Origin: Blastocatellia bacterium
GTDB lineage: Bacteria; Acidobacteriota; Blastocatellia; Chloracidobacteriales; Chloracidobacteriaceae
Reading direction: 5' to 3'
Length of the DNA stretch: 64,000 bases
Assembly: GCA_019695185.1 (NCBI GenBank)
Contig: JAIBAN010000013.1
Span: 45,193 to 109,192 of the forward strand
In this document: positions 8,361 through 17,325 of the stretch, piece after piece
Position numbering within the stretch: position 1 is the stretch's first letter
Layout: each line of letters begins with the position of its first letter
The notes under the pieces: generated by a model
The model's database searches: none
What the model saw: the letters and a program-made list of their open reading frames with translations, nothing else
What the model was told of the DNA's origin: nothing
Program-made: the position numbers and the translations under genes

Positions 8361-10520
8361 ATGTTGCAAAAAGTACTGCGGCAGCGAATTGCTGCCTTGT
8401 TTGTTTGTGTGGCGGGAGTGTTAACCGCCATTCCCTTTGCCGGAACCCAGGCATCCATCCAAAAAGGCCAGAGCGTTGCTCCCAAATTTAACTCTGTGAC
8501 CAGAGTGCCGGTTGGCCCCGGCGGGATTGGGGCAAATAATCTTGCCGTCAATTCCGTCACAAATCGGGTCTATACTTCCAATAACTCCAGCCGAAATGTA
8601 ACAGTGCTGGATGGCACGACCCGTGCCATTATCACCAATATTCCGGTTGGTGTGGGGCCACAAGGGATTGCTGTCAATGAATCCACCAACCGAGTGTATG
8701 TTGCCAATGAAGGAACAGGGAGTGTCAGTGTCATTGATGGGGCAATCAATACAGTCCTTTCTTCAATTTCAGTTGGTGCTCAACCCTTCCGGATTGCTGT
8801 CAACCCGACCACCAATCGAATTTTTGTAGCTTGTACTGACCTTGCCTCCAAAAATGTAATTTTTGTTCTTGATGGGGCCACAAATTCAGTGATTGGAACG
8901 GCTCCGACACAATCATTTCCTTTGGGCATTGGAGTAAACCCAAGTACAGATTTGGTTTACGTTGCCTGTGAAACAGGAGTGACTGTGTTGAACGGGACCA
9001 CTTTGGCAGTTGTCGCAAATATTTCGGCCATTTACCGCCCTGAAGGAATCGGTGTCAATCCAGCTACAAATCGTATTTATGTGAGCAACTCGTCGAACCC
9101 CCAAGTACTTGTCATTGACGGCTTAACCCAAACTGTCAGTGCTACGTTGCAATCTCTTTCAGGTACTTCGAATGTTGCTGTGAACCCAACAACCAACCGT
9201 ATCTATTTTTCCCGTCCTGGAACAGGGACATTTGCGGTTTTGGATGGTGCGACAAACACGGTTCTGCCGTTGGTTTCAGGCCTCTCTAGCGGGATTGCGG
9301 TAAATCAGGTCACGAATCAGGTGTTTACTTCAGCTACTGGGCTGGTGGCACAGATTGATGGAAATACAAATTCGGAAATTGGTCGGTCGGTGATTGGCAA
9401 CAACCTTGTTTCAATTGCCGTTCACCCAATTTTAGGACGAGTCTATGTTCTCAATCAAAGTGCCCGGACTGTTTCCGTACTTGATGGGAAAACTGGTGCG
9501 CTTGTGACGACCCTTTCAGTATCTGGTACCGGTCAATTTGACCTTGTTGTGAATCCGGTCACCAATCGTTTATATGTGGGAACTCTGTTTCAAGGAATTC
9601 AGGTTTTTGATTGTCTGACAAATGAATTCCTTACAACAATTCCTGCATTTGCAGTGACTCGGGTGGGTATGGTGATAAACCCGGTGACCAATTTGCTCTA
9701 CACTGTGGATAACACTTCAGGCTCAATCAAAGTGATTGATTGCAAAACAAACACGCTGGCTGCAACCATTTTTCTCTCACAAGGTAGTCCAAACGAGCTT
9801 GCCCTTGATCTTATTACCAACCGGATTTATGCAATGTATACAGGGTCAGTCCGTGTGATTGATGGTTATTCAAATACAGCCATTGCTACAATTAATCCGG
9901 TTGAGCCCCATTCTTATCAAAGCATTGCTGTAAACCCCAAAAAGAACTTGATTTACCTGACGAACACTGCCCAGGTGCCTCATCGAGTGAGTGTCATTGA
10001 TAGCCGCTCCCTAATTCAGATTACCAGTATTCCAGTTGACTATAGACCACTAAATATTGAGGCCAATTCAGACAATAATCGGGTTTATGTAACTCATCCT
10101 GATTCTGCTTTGGTTACATTCATTGATGGTAATACCAACACAGTCCAGGAAACCAGTTCGAATGTTTTTGGCCCAATAGGAACTGCTGTTGACCCTCTTG
10201 GTTCACAAGCCTATGTCCCGAACGCTTATGACGATACCTTGACCATCTTTGATGAAGGAGATGAAAACCCGCGTGCTCCGAAAGTTCTGTTTTTTACTCC
10301 AAATCTTGGCTTGGCGGGCACTCCGGTCACAATTTTGGGAAAAAACCTGGGAACCACAAACAGTGTTACTTTGAATGGTGTATCTGTTGCATTTACAGTG
10401 AATTCGGCAAGTCAACTGACGATTACAATTCCCAACAATGCCCGGACTGGCCAACTGGTTATCACCAATTCAAGCGGTTCATCGAATGCTGGAGTGTTTA
10501 CCGTGATTCGGCAAAAGTAG
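8361..10520 (+). CDS. secreted YVTN-type beta-propeller with C-terminal IPT domain
   Basis: 719 residues. A signal peptide ends near residue 30. About a dozen repeats of the YVTN type follow (VNPTTNRIYV, VIDG...N pattern, about 40-42 residues each, residues 45-630), enough for one large or two propellers. An IPT/TIG immunoglobulin-like domain closes the protein (about 640-715, starting PKVLFFTPNLGLAG). Such proteins are exported and often surface-attached; ligand unknown. The ATG at 8361 has AGGAA 5 bases upstream. The coding sequence looks clearly more A/T-rich than its neighbours, which may mark recent acquisition. It converges on the beta-helix gene and shares a terminator with it. Confidence 0.85.
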   Translation: MLQKVLRQRIAALFVCVAGVLTAIPFAGTQASIQKGQSVAPKFNSVTRVPVGPGGIGANNLAVNSVTNRVYTSNNSSRNVTVLDGTTRAIITNIPVGVGPQGIAVNESTNRVYVANEGTGSVSVIDGAINTVLSSISVGAQPFRIAVNPTTNRIFVACTDLASKNVIFVLDGATNSVIGTAPTQSFPLGIGVNPSTDLVYVACETGVTVLNGTTLAVVANISAIYRPEGIGVNPATNRIYVSNSSNPQVLVIDGLTQTVSATLQSLSGTSNVAVNPTTNRIYFSRPGTGTFAVLDGATNTVLPLVSGLSSGIAVNQVTNQVFTSATGLVAQIDGNTNSEIGRSVIGNNLVSIAVHPILGRVYVLNQSARTVSVLDGKTGALVTTLSVSGTGQFDLVVNPVTNRLYVGTLFQGIQVFDCLTNEFLTTIPAFAVTRVGMVINPVTNLLYTVDNTSGSIKVIDCKTNTLAATIFLSQGSPNELALDLITNRIYAMYTGSVRVIDGYSNTAIATINPVEPHSYQSIAVNPKKNLIYLTNTAQVPHRVSVIDSRSLIQITSIPVDYRPLNIEANSDNNRVYVTHPDSALVTFIDGNTNTVQETSSNVFGPIGTAVDPLGSQAYVPNAYDDTLTIFDEGDENPRAPKVLFFTPNLGLAGTPVTILGKNLGTTNSVTLNGVSVAFTVNSASQLTITIPNNARTGQLVITNSSGSSNAGVFTVIRQK

Positions 10521-10543
10521 CCCAATTGACACGTTCTCTACAA

Positions 10544-10590
10544 AAAAGGCGCAGGGAGTCATTTCAAACTTCCTGCGCCTTTTCCTTTTT
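10544..10590. terminator. strong bidirectional terminator
   Basis: A 16-bp stem (10544-10559 with 10568-10583, one G-U pair) and an 8-base loop, with an A-run on the left and T-rich sequence on the right. It can end transcription of both the YVTN gene (+) and the beta-helix gene (-). Confidence 0.85.
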
Positions 10591-10601
10591 CACAATGGAA
10601 A

Positions 10602-10633
10602 CCTCAATCCTCAGTCTTCAGTCCTCAGTCCTC
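10602..10633. repeat. inverted GGACTGA array ending the beta-helix gene
   Basis: About four TCAGTCC units. Read on the minus strand these are GGACTGA units; the first TGA is the stop codon of the beta-helix gene. Confidence 0.8.
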
Positions 10634-12824
10634 AAAACGTCGTTTGCCCAAAGGAAACCGCCCGCAGAAACGTAAAATCCGTGGTGGTCAATTGGCCGTT
10701 GCCCCGACTGCCGTTGGCGTTGGCTGGAATCACGTCCACTGACAGGGACTGCCGCGCGGTGGGGGCGACCTGAAAGAGCAGAAAGGCCCGCGCCAGAGTG
10801 ATGTCATTGGTCTGGAACAGGCCGTCAGCGTTGGCGTCTCCCAAAAGAACAAACTCCGGAAAGGTGGAATTGGGGTCGGCAGGATTTGAGGCATTGACCG
10901 GCAGGTTTTGCGACGTGGCTTCATTTCCGGCAGCCCGGACGGTCAGAAAGCCGTTGATATTTCCGGTTCCATTTGTGGAGGGCGGCACCTGCACCTGAAT
11001 GTTTGTCGCTGTGACAGACAGCACCGTGGCGGGAATCCGGCGGGAACCTCCGAAAAAGACCTGGGTGTCGCCCGGAACAAAGCCGCTTCCCGTTACCAAA
11101 ATCGTTTTCCCGGAGGTCGAAGCCAGCGGGTAAAAGTTCTGAATCAACAGAAATTCGGCGATTTCAAAAGCTCCGATGTCGAAAAATGAGTATTGCGGGC
11201 GTGACACGTTGTCAAAGTCATTGAGCACCTCCGGGAGCGTCGCCCCGGCATTGAACGCCAGTGAAGCCCCGCTCAGATGCAGGTCCGGCGTCGCCAGATT
11301 CGGATTGACGAAACTGGGATTGACGCCAAGGGAATGAACATCATTCGGGGAACTGGCCCGGTACGCGGTCAATCCCGTGTAAAAGGTGTCGTTCCAGTAA
11401 AACCGGGCCTGGGAAACATCCGCGTCCACAAACCAGAGGTTGTAATCAATCAGGTTGTTTTGCGTGTTGGTCTGGGCGACGGCAGTTCCGAGCAGAATCC
11501 GGTTGTTGGTCGAGCCGTAAATGATGTTGTTTTCAACCTGATTGTTTTCGGCGTACTGGATAAAAATTTCGGCCCGCGAAGCATCGTTCTGGACGCTTCC
11601 CGTCAGAACGTTGTTCCGATAGAAGGTGTTGTTGAAAAACTTGCAGTTTCGGACCCGTCCCCGGTTGACATCATACCCGCCGAAAGCCAGTCCAATCTTG
11701 TCGTTGTTGTAAATCAGGTTGTTTTTGACGATGACATTGGTGGCAATCACGCCCGGATTTTCCGCGCCGACTTCGATGCCAATATCGGATTCGGTGACGA
11801 TGTTGCGCTCGATGATGATGTCGCGGCCTCCGTCAACGTAAATGGCTCCGGCAAAACCACCGCCATAGTTGGAACGTGCCCGCCGGACCACATTTCCGCG
11901 ACAGACGCCGTTGCGGGCCGCATCCTTGGCCGGGTCCGGACAGGTGCCTTCACCGGCAATGAAATCAATCCCGATATTGTTGACATCGTGAACCTGATTG
12001 TTGGTGACCTGAAACAGTTCGACGTTGCCGTTGAGGGTGAGAGCTTCGCTTTGGGCCGGGTCGCAATCATAGATTTCATTTCCGTCAAGAATCAGGTCGG
12101 AAATCGAAGTCGTTGCGTTTGTGCCATAGACCCCGATACCCTGGGCCTCGGTTCCCCGAATTTCATGAATCCGGCAGTTACGGATTTCAATATGGTGACT
12201 GGCTCCTTCCAGATAGACCCCGGCTCCGAAATTGACGTTGCGATTGTTGACGATTTCCAGACCCTGCAAGCGGAAATAGCTTTGGTCCACGATTTCAAAC
12301 ATGTTGCTGCCGGATTTGCCGGTTCCATCCACAATCACCACATCGCTTTGGTAGTTGCGCAGGGTGATAAATCCGGCACTGGCATTGCCGGAAACGTTGA
12401 CAATCACTTTTTCATTGTAGGTTCCGGCCAGAATATTCACCGTTGCACCAGGGGAGGCCGTGTTACAGGCTTTTTGGATGGTCCGCCACGGATGGGCCTG
12501 ACTGCCATCATTGTTGTTGTTGCCCTGGGTTGAAACGTAGAAAACCGCTCCTTGTGCCCGGACTGGCATTGTCCCGGCACTTAAAATCCAGACGAAAGGC
12601 AAAATCCATAAGATTCCTTTTTCAAAACCTTCACCGCAGAGGCGCTGAGATGGTGCTGAGATTAGGCTGAGAAAATCAATTAAAACTCTACGAAAACTCA
12701 GCGGACCTCTGCGCCTCTGCGGTGAGAAAACTCCTGATTGACTCGATTTGCAACAAAAACACAAAGAGTGCCACAATCTGAGTCCATCATTTTTTGCACG
12801 GTCTTGGAATAATTCTCGCTTCAT
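10632..12824 (-). CDS. secreted right-handed beta-helix protein with IPT and dockerin-like modules
   Basis: Up to 730 residues. A hydrophobic export segment (WILPFVWILSAG, about 73-84) precedes a parallel beta-helix (about 95-540) rich in Asn-ladder repeats (IVVKNNLIYNNDKIG style), typical of polysaccharide-binding or -cleaving proteins. An IPT-like domain spans about 560-645. The C-terminus has two calcium-loop-like segments (GDANADGLFQTNDI near 662; DVIPANANGSRGNG near 700) as in dockerins. The first about 70 residues partly translate an interspersed inverted repeat (12630-12734), and no good ribosome site precedes the ATG at 12822-12824, so the true start is uncertain. A well-spaced ATG at 12609 is out of frame, hinting at an old frameshift. 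Confidence 0.75.
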   Translation of the reverse strand: MKRELFQDRAKNDGLRLWHSLCFCCKSSQSGVFSPQRRRGPLSFRRVLIDFLSLISAPSQRLCGEGFEKGILWILPFVWILSAGTMPVRAQGAVFYVSTQGNNNNDGSQAHPWRTIQKACNTASPGATVNILAGTYNEKVIVNVSGNASAGFITLRNYQSDVVIVDGTGKSGSNMFEIVDQSYFRLQGLEIVNNRNVNFGAGVYLEGASHHIEIRNCRIHEIRGTEAQGIGVYGTNATTSISDLILDGNEIYDCDPAQSEALTLNGNVELFQVTNNQVHDVNNIGIDFIAGEGTCPDPAKDAARNGVCRGNVVRRARSNYGGGFAGAIYVDGGRDIIIERNIVTESDIGIEVGAENPGVIATNVIVKNNLIYNNDKIGLAFGGYDVNRGRVRNCKFFNNTFYRNNVLTGSVQNDASRAEIFIQYAENNQVENNIIYGSTNNRILLGTAVAQTNTQNNLIDYNLWFVDADVSQARFYWNDTFYTGLTAYRASSPNDVHSLGVNPSFVNPNLATPDLHLSGASLAFNAGATLPEVLNDFDNVSRPQYSFFDIGAFEIAEFLLIQNFYPLASTSGKTILVTGSGFVPGDTQVFFGGSRRIPATVLSVTATNIQVQVPPSTNGTGNINGFLTVRAAGNEATSQNLPVNASNPADPNSTFPEFVLLGDANADGLFQTNDITLARAFLLFQVAPTARQSLSVDVIPANANGSRGNGQLTTTDFTFLRAVSFGQTTF
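12630..12734. repeat. interspersed dyad of the CTCTGCG...GCGGTGA type, copy 1
   Basis: Left arm 12630-12660 (TTCACCGCAGAGGCGCTGAG) and inverted right arm about 12695-12730 (CTCTGCGCCTCTGCGGTGAG) around an A/T-rich core. A diverged second copy is at 29269-29360. It lies inside the 5' part of the beta-helix reading frame. Confidence 0.75.
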
Positions 12825-12880
12825 TTTTATAACCTATTGAATTGGAAGTGGTTATCTTTCGGAAAAAGTGGTCGGCAGGT

Positions 12881-12897
12881 TTGGCATATTGATTGCA
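12881..12897 (+). promoter_or_regulatory. possible sigma-54 promoter
   Basis: TTGGCATATTGATTGCA has the GG and GC elements exactly 12 bases apart and the full TTGCA -12 block. Three positions after the TGGCA block differ from consensus. It points towards the NHL/Big2 gene, whose ATG is 100 bases downstream. Confidence 0.4.
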
Positions 12898-12996
12898 TTT
12901 GTTCCTGACCGATTCAGACTGATTTTTTATAAACGAATTTGCATCCTGGCGAACAAGATTCCTGCAACAACACTCGATGGGAAGTGAGGAAAGTTT

Positions 12997-15900
12997 ATGA
13001 CCACAGCATGTTCCCTGCGCCGAATCGGAATAGGCATTGTAACGTTGTGCCTGGTTTGTAACGGCTTGGCACCATTCTATTTTCCGTTGGCTCTGGCACA
13101 AAGCGGGCCGCCGCAAATTACGGCTGTTTCCATCAAAAACAACACACTTTCCGTGAAAGGCAGGAATTTCACTGGGGCTGCAAAGGTGGAAATTGACGGT
13201 CGCGCCCTGGCTGACTCGAAAAGCGACACGACGGGCAGCAAATTGAAATCCAAACAGGGAGGCGCGCTTTCCGCCGGTTCCTACATTGTGACCGTGCGCA
13301 ACGGAGACAACCAGCGTTCAGCCCCGGCGATTTTTGATTTCCAGACCACCCAAACTCCCAAAGTCAGCCTGAGTCTTACTGCGGCAAGTCTGCGCCTGCC
13401 GGTTGGGGCGACGCTCCAGTTGGCAGTGAGCGCCAAAGATGCAGCCGGCGGGGAATTGACCGGGGTTTCCTATTCGTGGCAAAGCGCCAACGGTTCGGTG
13501 GCTTCGGTGGACCAGAGCGGACTGGTGCGTGGCCTGCAAAGCGGAACCTCCCGGATTACGGTTTCGGCGCTCCGCAATCAGACGGCGGTGGATGTGACTA
13601 TCGAAGGTGGTGCTCCCGGACCGGCTGCCAGCGTCAGCGTGGTTCCGAGTACCCCGGTTCTCAATGAAAATGGCAGCCTGCAACTGAAAGCCGAAGTCCG
13701 TGATGCAAACGGACAAGTGCTTTCCAATGTGCCGGGGACCTGGAGTTCCGACAACGAGGCTCTGGTTACGGTGGATGCCAATGGCGGGTTGGCCAAGGCT
13801 GTCCGGCGCGGTTTTGCGGCTGTTACGGTACGGGCCGGAAATGTGCAGGACACAGTTTCCATCGCGGTTGTCAAAGTTGAAAAAGGCAATCCCGACGCTT
13901 TTGTCGGACCGGGCGAAGTCCGGGTGGATTTGGCTAACCGGGTCTATCAGACGGATTTGGCACGGCAGGTGGTGTTGCGCGGAGAGTTTGGCAAACCCCT
14001 CCAGCTTTACTCCGGTGCCACCGGGGTCAAGGGCATGGCAGATGGAAAACTGCTCGAAGCCCGATACAACGGACCGCTTGGAATCGGTGTGGACAATCAG
14101 GGCGGGCAGGTTTTTATTGCCGATACCGCCAATCAGGTGGTGCGGATGCTGCGTCCGGATGGACAGGTGGGAACCCTGGCTGGTGTGGCCGGGCAAAGCG
14201 GCTATCGGGATGGACCGGTGGCACAGGCCCTCTTTAATTCGCCACGCGGCAGTGCCGTGGCTGGTGATGGCAATGTGTATGTGGCCGACAGCAACAATCA
14301 GGTCATTCGGAAAATTGACATGCGGACCATGATGGTCAGCACGCTGGCAGGGAAACCCGGTGCCACCGGTGCCACTGACGGCAGTGGTGCCAACGCCCAA
14401 TTCAATCAACCGCAAAGCCTGGCGCTTGATTCACAAAACCGCAGTCTGGTGGTGGCCGATACCGGAAACGGGCGGGTTCGGCTGGTTTCACTTGATGGAC
14501 AGGTGACCACGGTTGGTGTGCTTGGCAACAATCGCAAAGTCGGAGCGAAATCCGGGTCGAAAGGGCTGACAGTTGCACCACAGGCAGATGCCTTTACCTT
14601 TACCGCTCCCCAATCGGTCAGCGTGGATGGCATTGGCACGATTTATGTTTCCGATGCCACGGGTGTGAAGGTGATTCCGCGTCCGGGCGGGAAAGTTCAG
14701 TCACCGATTGAACTGGCGGAAAATGCTTCGCTCGGCAGTGTAAGCGGGGTGGCGGTGACGACCATCGAAGGAACCTTTGCCGGTGGCACCAAAGCCAATG
14801 CCGTGCTGGTCAATTCGCAAACCGGTGCGGGGAACCAGCTCTTGCGGGTGACCGTCGGGGTGCCGTTCATCAACCGGTTGTCACAGGACAGTGCCTTTTT
14901 GGGCGAAGAAACCGAAATCACGGCTACGGGGGTCAATTTTACGCCCGATGTGCAACTGGTGCTGGATGGCATTCCGGTCAAGGATTTCAAGTTTGTCAAA
15001 TCAACCGAACTGCGTTTCAAAATCCCGGCCGCAGCGGAAAGCGGACTGCGCACCCTGACCATTTTGGGCCGGGGTGGTTCACGCCAGCGTCCGTTTTTTA
15101 TTCAGCCGGTACCGGTTGCGGCCTTGTCGCAGAACCAGATTACCACGCTGGCGGGTGGTACGACCTACATTGGTGACGGCGGAGACTCCGGCAATTGCAG
15201 TCTGGCCGGTCCGGGCGGTCTGGCGGTGGATTCAGACGGCAACCTGTTGTTGGCTGACCGGTTCAACCATCGTCTGCGCCGGGTGGATGCCGAAACCAAC
15301 CTCATCACCACCGTGGCCGGACGTGGTACTGCCGGCAGTGAAGGGGATGGCAATTTGGCCGTCAGTGCCCTGCTCAACCTGCCGGAAGGGGTTGCGCTTG
15401 ATGCGGATGGAAATATGTATGTCAGCGATGCCGGAAATGCACGCATCCGGCGGATTGATGCCAAAAACCAGACCATCACCACCATTGCCGGAGGCAGCCA
15501 GGGATTTGGCGGTGACAATGGTCCGGCACTTCAGGCCAAGCTGAATGGTCCGGCGGGGCTGGCTTTTGACCGGGATGGAAATCTCTTTGTGGCGGATGCT
15601 GATAATCATCGGGTGCGCCGGATTGATGCCAAAACCAGAGTCATTACGACCGTGGCGGGAACCGGTGAAGCCGGTTTCTCTGGTGACGGTGGAGCCGCCG
15701 CCGCCGCCCGACTCAATCATCCCACCGATGTGGCCATTGACCGACTGGGGAATCTGTTTGTAGCGGATGAAAACAACCAGAGGATTCGCCGGATTTCCGA
15801 ACACGGCACCATTTCAACCGTGATTGGAACCGGAACCGCAGGCGGAAGCGGACTGGTAACCTCCGGCAAAATCGCCCCCACAGCGTTGACGCTGAACTTC

Positions 15901-17244
15901 CCGCACAGTGTTGAATTCCATCCGTTTGGCTTTTTGTTGGTGGCTGATACCTGGAACCATTGTGTTCGCGCAGTTGAATACAATTTCAATACTGGCGAGC
16001 TGGGCAATGCCTCCACTTTTGCGGGTCAGGACAATTCCCCCGGTTTTGCGGGCGATGGCCGGACTGCAACCGACGGATTATTGCAGCGGCCTACGCACAT
16101 TGCAGTGGATGGAGCCGGGAACCTCTTTATTTCCGACAGTCTGAACAACCGCATCCGGCGCGTTTCAGGTGCAACGCTCGTGCTTGGAACCTTTGTTGGC
16201 ACCGGCTCGCTGGATTATCTGGCTGACGGTTCGCCGGCCAATCAGTCGCGGTTGATTACTCCGCAGGGAATCACGCTGGATGGCAACCGGAATCTCTTTA
16301 TTTGCGAGCCCGAAGTCGGACGTGTCCGACGGATGGACCCCACCACCGGTGCTCTGTTTGCTTTTGCCGGGAAGTTTGACCTGGATGTGAATGGCGACAA
16401 TGGGGAATCAGTTCCGGCACTTCAGGCGTCCCTGGCCCGTCCGGGCTATGCGGCAGCCGACAGTTTGGGAAATCTCTTCATTACGGACGAAGCCAAGGGT
16501 GTGATTTATCAGGTCGGCTCTCTTAGCGGGAGTCTTCAGGTGGTGGCTGGAAATCCAAATGGCTCGCTTGAAAACGGGGTTCCGGCGTTGAATGCCCGTC
16601 TGGTTGCTCCTCGTGGCTGTGCCATCGGACCTGATGGAAATCTGTATTTTGCCGACAGCGGCACGCATCGGATTCGCCGGCTGGTGATGAGTTCCGGTGT
16701 GATTGAAACCGTGGTCGGGTCGGGCAACACCGGGTTTGCCGGTGACGGAGGCCCAGCCAGTGCTGCTCGCCTTTCGTCACCGACAAATCTGGCTTTTGAC
16801 AAAAACGGAAACCTCCTGATTGCCGACACGGGCAACCATCGGATTCGCCGGGCAACAGCAGACCTGAGCAACCGGAACCTGCTGGCCTTTACGGAGATTG
16901 TAACGGTGGCCGGAAACGGACAGGCCGGGTTCAATGGTGATGGGGCTGCCCCCACGGCTGCTTCGCTGAATGCTCCCACCGCAGTGGCAGTGGATGGTGA
17001 CGGACGGCTTGTGATTGCCGACCGTGACAACAACCGGGTGCGGTTGGTAGATGGAAACGTTGTGACCACCCTGGCCGGGAACGGGCAGTCCGGTGCGGCA
17101 GCGGATGGGGTCCGAGCTGCCCAGTCGGCTTTGAATCGCCCGGTGGATGTCACGATTGATTCTGACGGCAACCTGTTGGTGTCAGAACAGGGCAGCAGCC
17201 GGGTGCGGCTGGTGCGCTCGGTGCTGACGCCGGTCCGAAAATAG
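12997..17244 (+). CDS. large secreted Big2/IPT/NHL-repeat protein
   Basis: 1415 residues, exported by a signal peptide (about 1-35). In order: an IPT-like domain (about 38-115), two bacterial Ig-like Big2 domains (about 125-295), an NHL block (about 340-560), a second IPT domain (about 622-705), and a long NHL run (about 710-1410) with repeats such as GLAVDSDGNLLLADRFNHRLRRVD joined by GDGG-containing loops. The GDGGPA loops may bind calcium (inference). NHL propellers mediate protein or carbohydrate contacts; no catalytic motif is visible. The ATG at 12997 follows GAGGAAAG. It is a single-gene unit with a candidate sigma-54 promoter upstream and a strong terminator downstream. Confidence 0.88.
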   Translation: MTTACSLRRIGIGIVTLCLVCNGLAPFYFPLALAQSGPPQITAVSIKNNTLSVKGRNFTGAAKVEIDGRALADSKSDTTGSKLKSKQGGALSAGSYIVTVRNGDNQRSAPAIFDFQTTQTPKVSLSLTAASLRLPVGATLQLAVSAKDAAGGELTGVSYSWQSANGSVASVDQSGLVRGLQSGTSRITVSALRNQTAVDVTIEGGAPGPAASVSVVPSTPVLNENGSLQLKAEVRDANGQVLSNVPGTWSSDNEALVTVDANGGLAKAVRRGFAAVTVRAGNVQDTVSIAVVKVEKGNPDAFVGPGEVRVDLANRVYQTDLARQVVLRGEFGKPLQLYSGATGVKGMADGKLLEARYNGPLGIGVDNQGGQVFIADTANQVVRMLRPDGQVGTLAGVAGQSGYRDGPVAQALFNSPRGSAVAGDGNVYVADSNNQVIRKIDMRTMMVSTLAGKPGATGATDGSGANAQFNQPQSLALDSQNRSLVVADTGNGRVRLVSLDGQVTTVGVLGNNRKVGAKSGSKGLTVAPQADAFTFTAPQSVSVDGIGTIYVSDATGVKVIPRPGGKVQSPIELAENASLGSVSGVAVTTIEGTFAGGTKANAVLVNSQTGAGNQLLRVTVGVPFINRLSQDSAFLGEETEITATGVNFTPDVQLVLDGIPVKDFKFVKSTELRFKIPAAAESGLRTLTILGRGGSRQRPFFIQPVPVAALSQNQITTLAGGTTYIGDGGDSGNCSLAGPGGLAVDSDGNLLLADRFNHRLRRVDAETNLITTVAGRGTAGSEGDGNLAVSALLNLPEGVALDADGNMYVSDAGNARIRRIDAKNQTITTIAGGSQGFGGDNGPALQAKLNGPAGLAFDRDGNLFVADADNHRVRRIDAKTRVITTVAGTGEAGFSGDGGAAAAARLNHPTDVAIDRLGNLFVADENNQRIRRISEHGTISTVIGTGTAGGSGLVTSGKIAPTALTLNFPHSVEFHPFGFLLVADTWNHCVRAVEYNFNTGELGNASTFAGQDNSPGFAGDGRTATDGLLQRPTHIAVDGAGNLFISDSLNNRIRRVSGATLVLGTFVGTGSLDYLADGSPANQSRLITPQGITLDGNRNLFICEPEVGRVRRMDPTTGALFAFAGKFDLDVNGDNGESVPALQASLARPGYAAADSLGNLFITDEAKGVIYQVGSLSGSLQVVAGNPNGSLENGVPALNARLVAPRGCAIGPDGNLYFADSGTHRIRRLVMSSGVIETVVGSGNTGFAGDGGPASAARLSSPTNLAFDKNGNLLIADTGNHRIRRATADLSNRNLLAFTEIVTVAGNGQAGFNGDGAAPTAASLNAPTAVAVDGDGRLVIADRDNNRVRLVDGNVVTTLAGNGQSGAAADGVRAAQSALNRPVDVTIDSDGNLLVSEQGSSRVRLVRSVLTPVRK

Positions 17245-17269
17245 CTTTTTCCCTCCCGTGGGATTTTTC

Positions 17270-17311
17270 CCGGCTGTTTCCGACGAGAATATGGAAACAG
17301 CCGGTTTTTTT
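17270..17311 (+). terminator. rho-independent terminator
   Basis: A perfect 12-bp stem (17270-17281 with 17293-17304), an 11-base loop and seven T residues. It lies 26 bases after the NHL protein stop and just ahead of the convergent CHAT gene end. Confidence 0.92.
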
Positions 17312-17325
17312 CACCTTGAAAAAGT

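Noticed and set aside
11277..12533. Long + strand frame (418 codons) opposite the beta-helix gene
   Set aside because: Shadow of the real gene on the minus strand; lacks domain patterns or a ribosome site.
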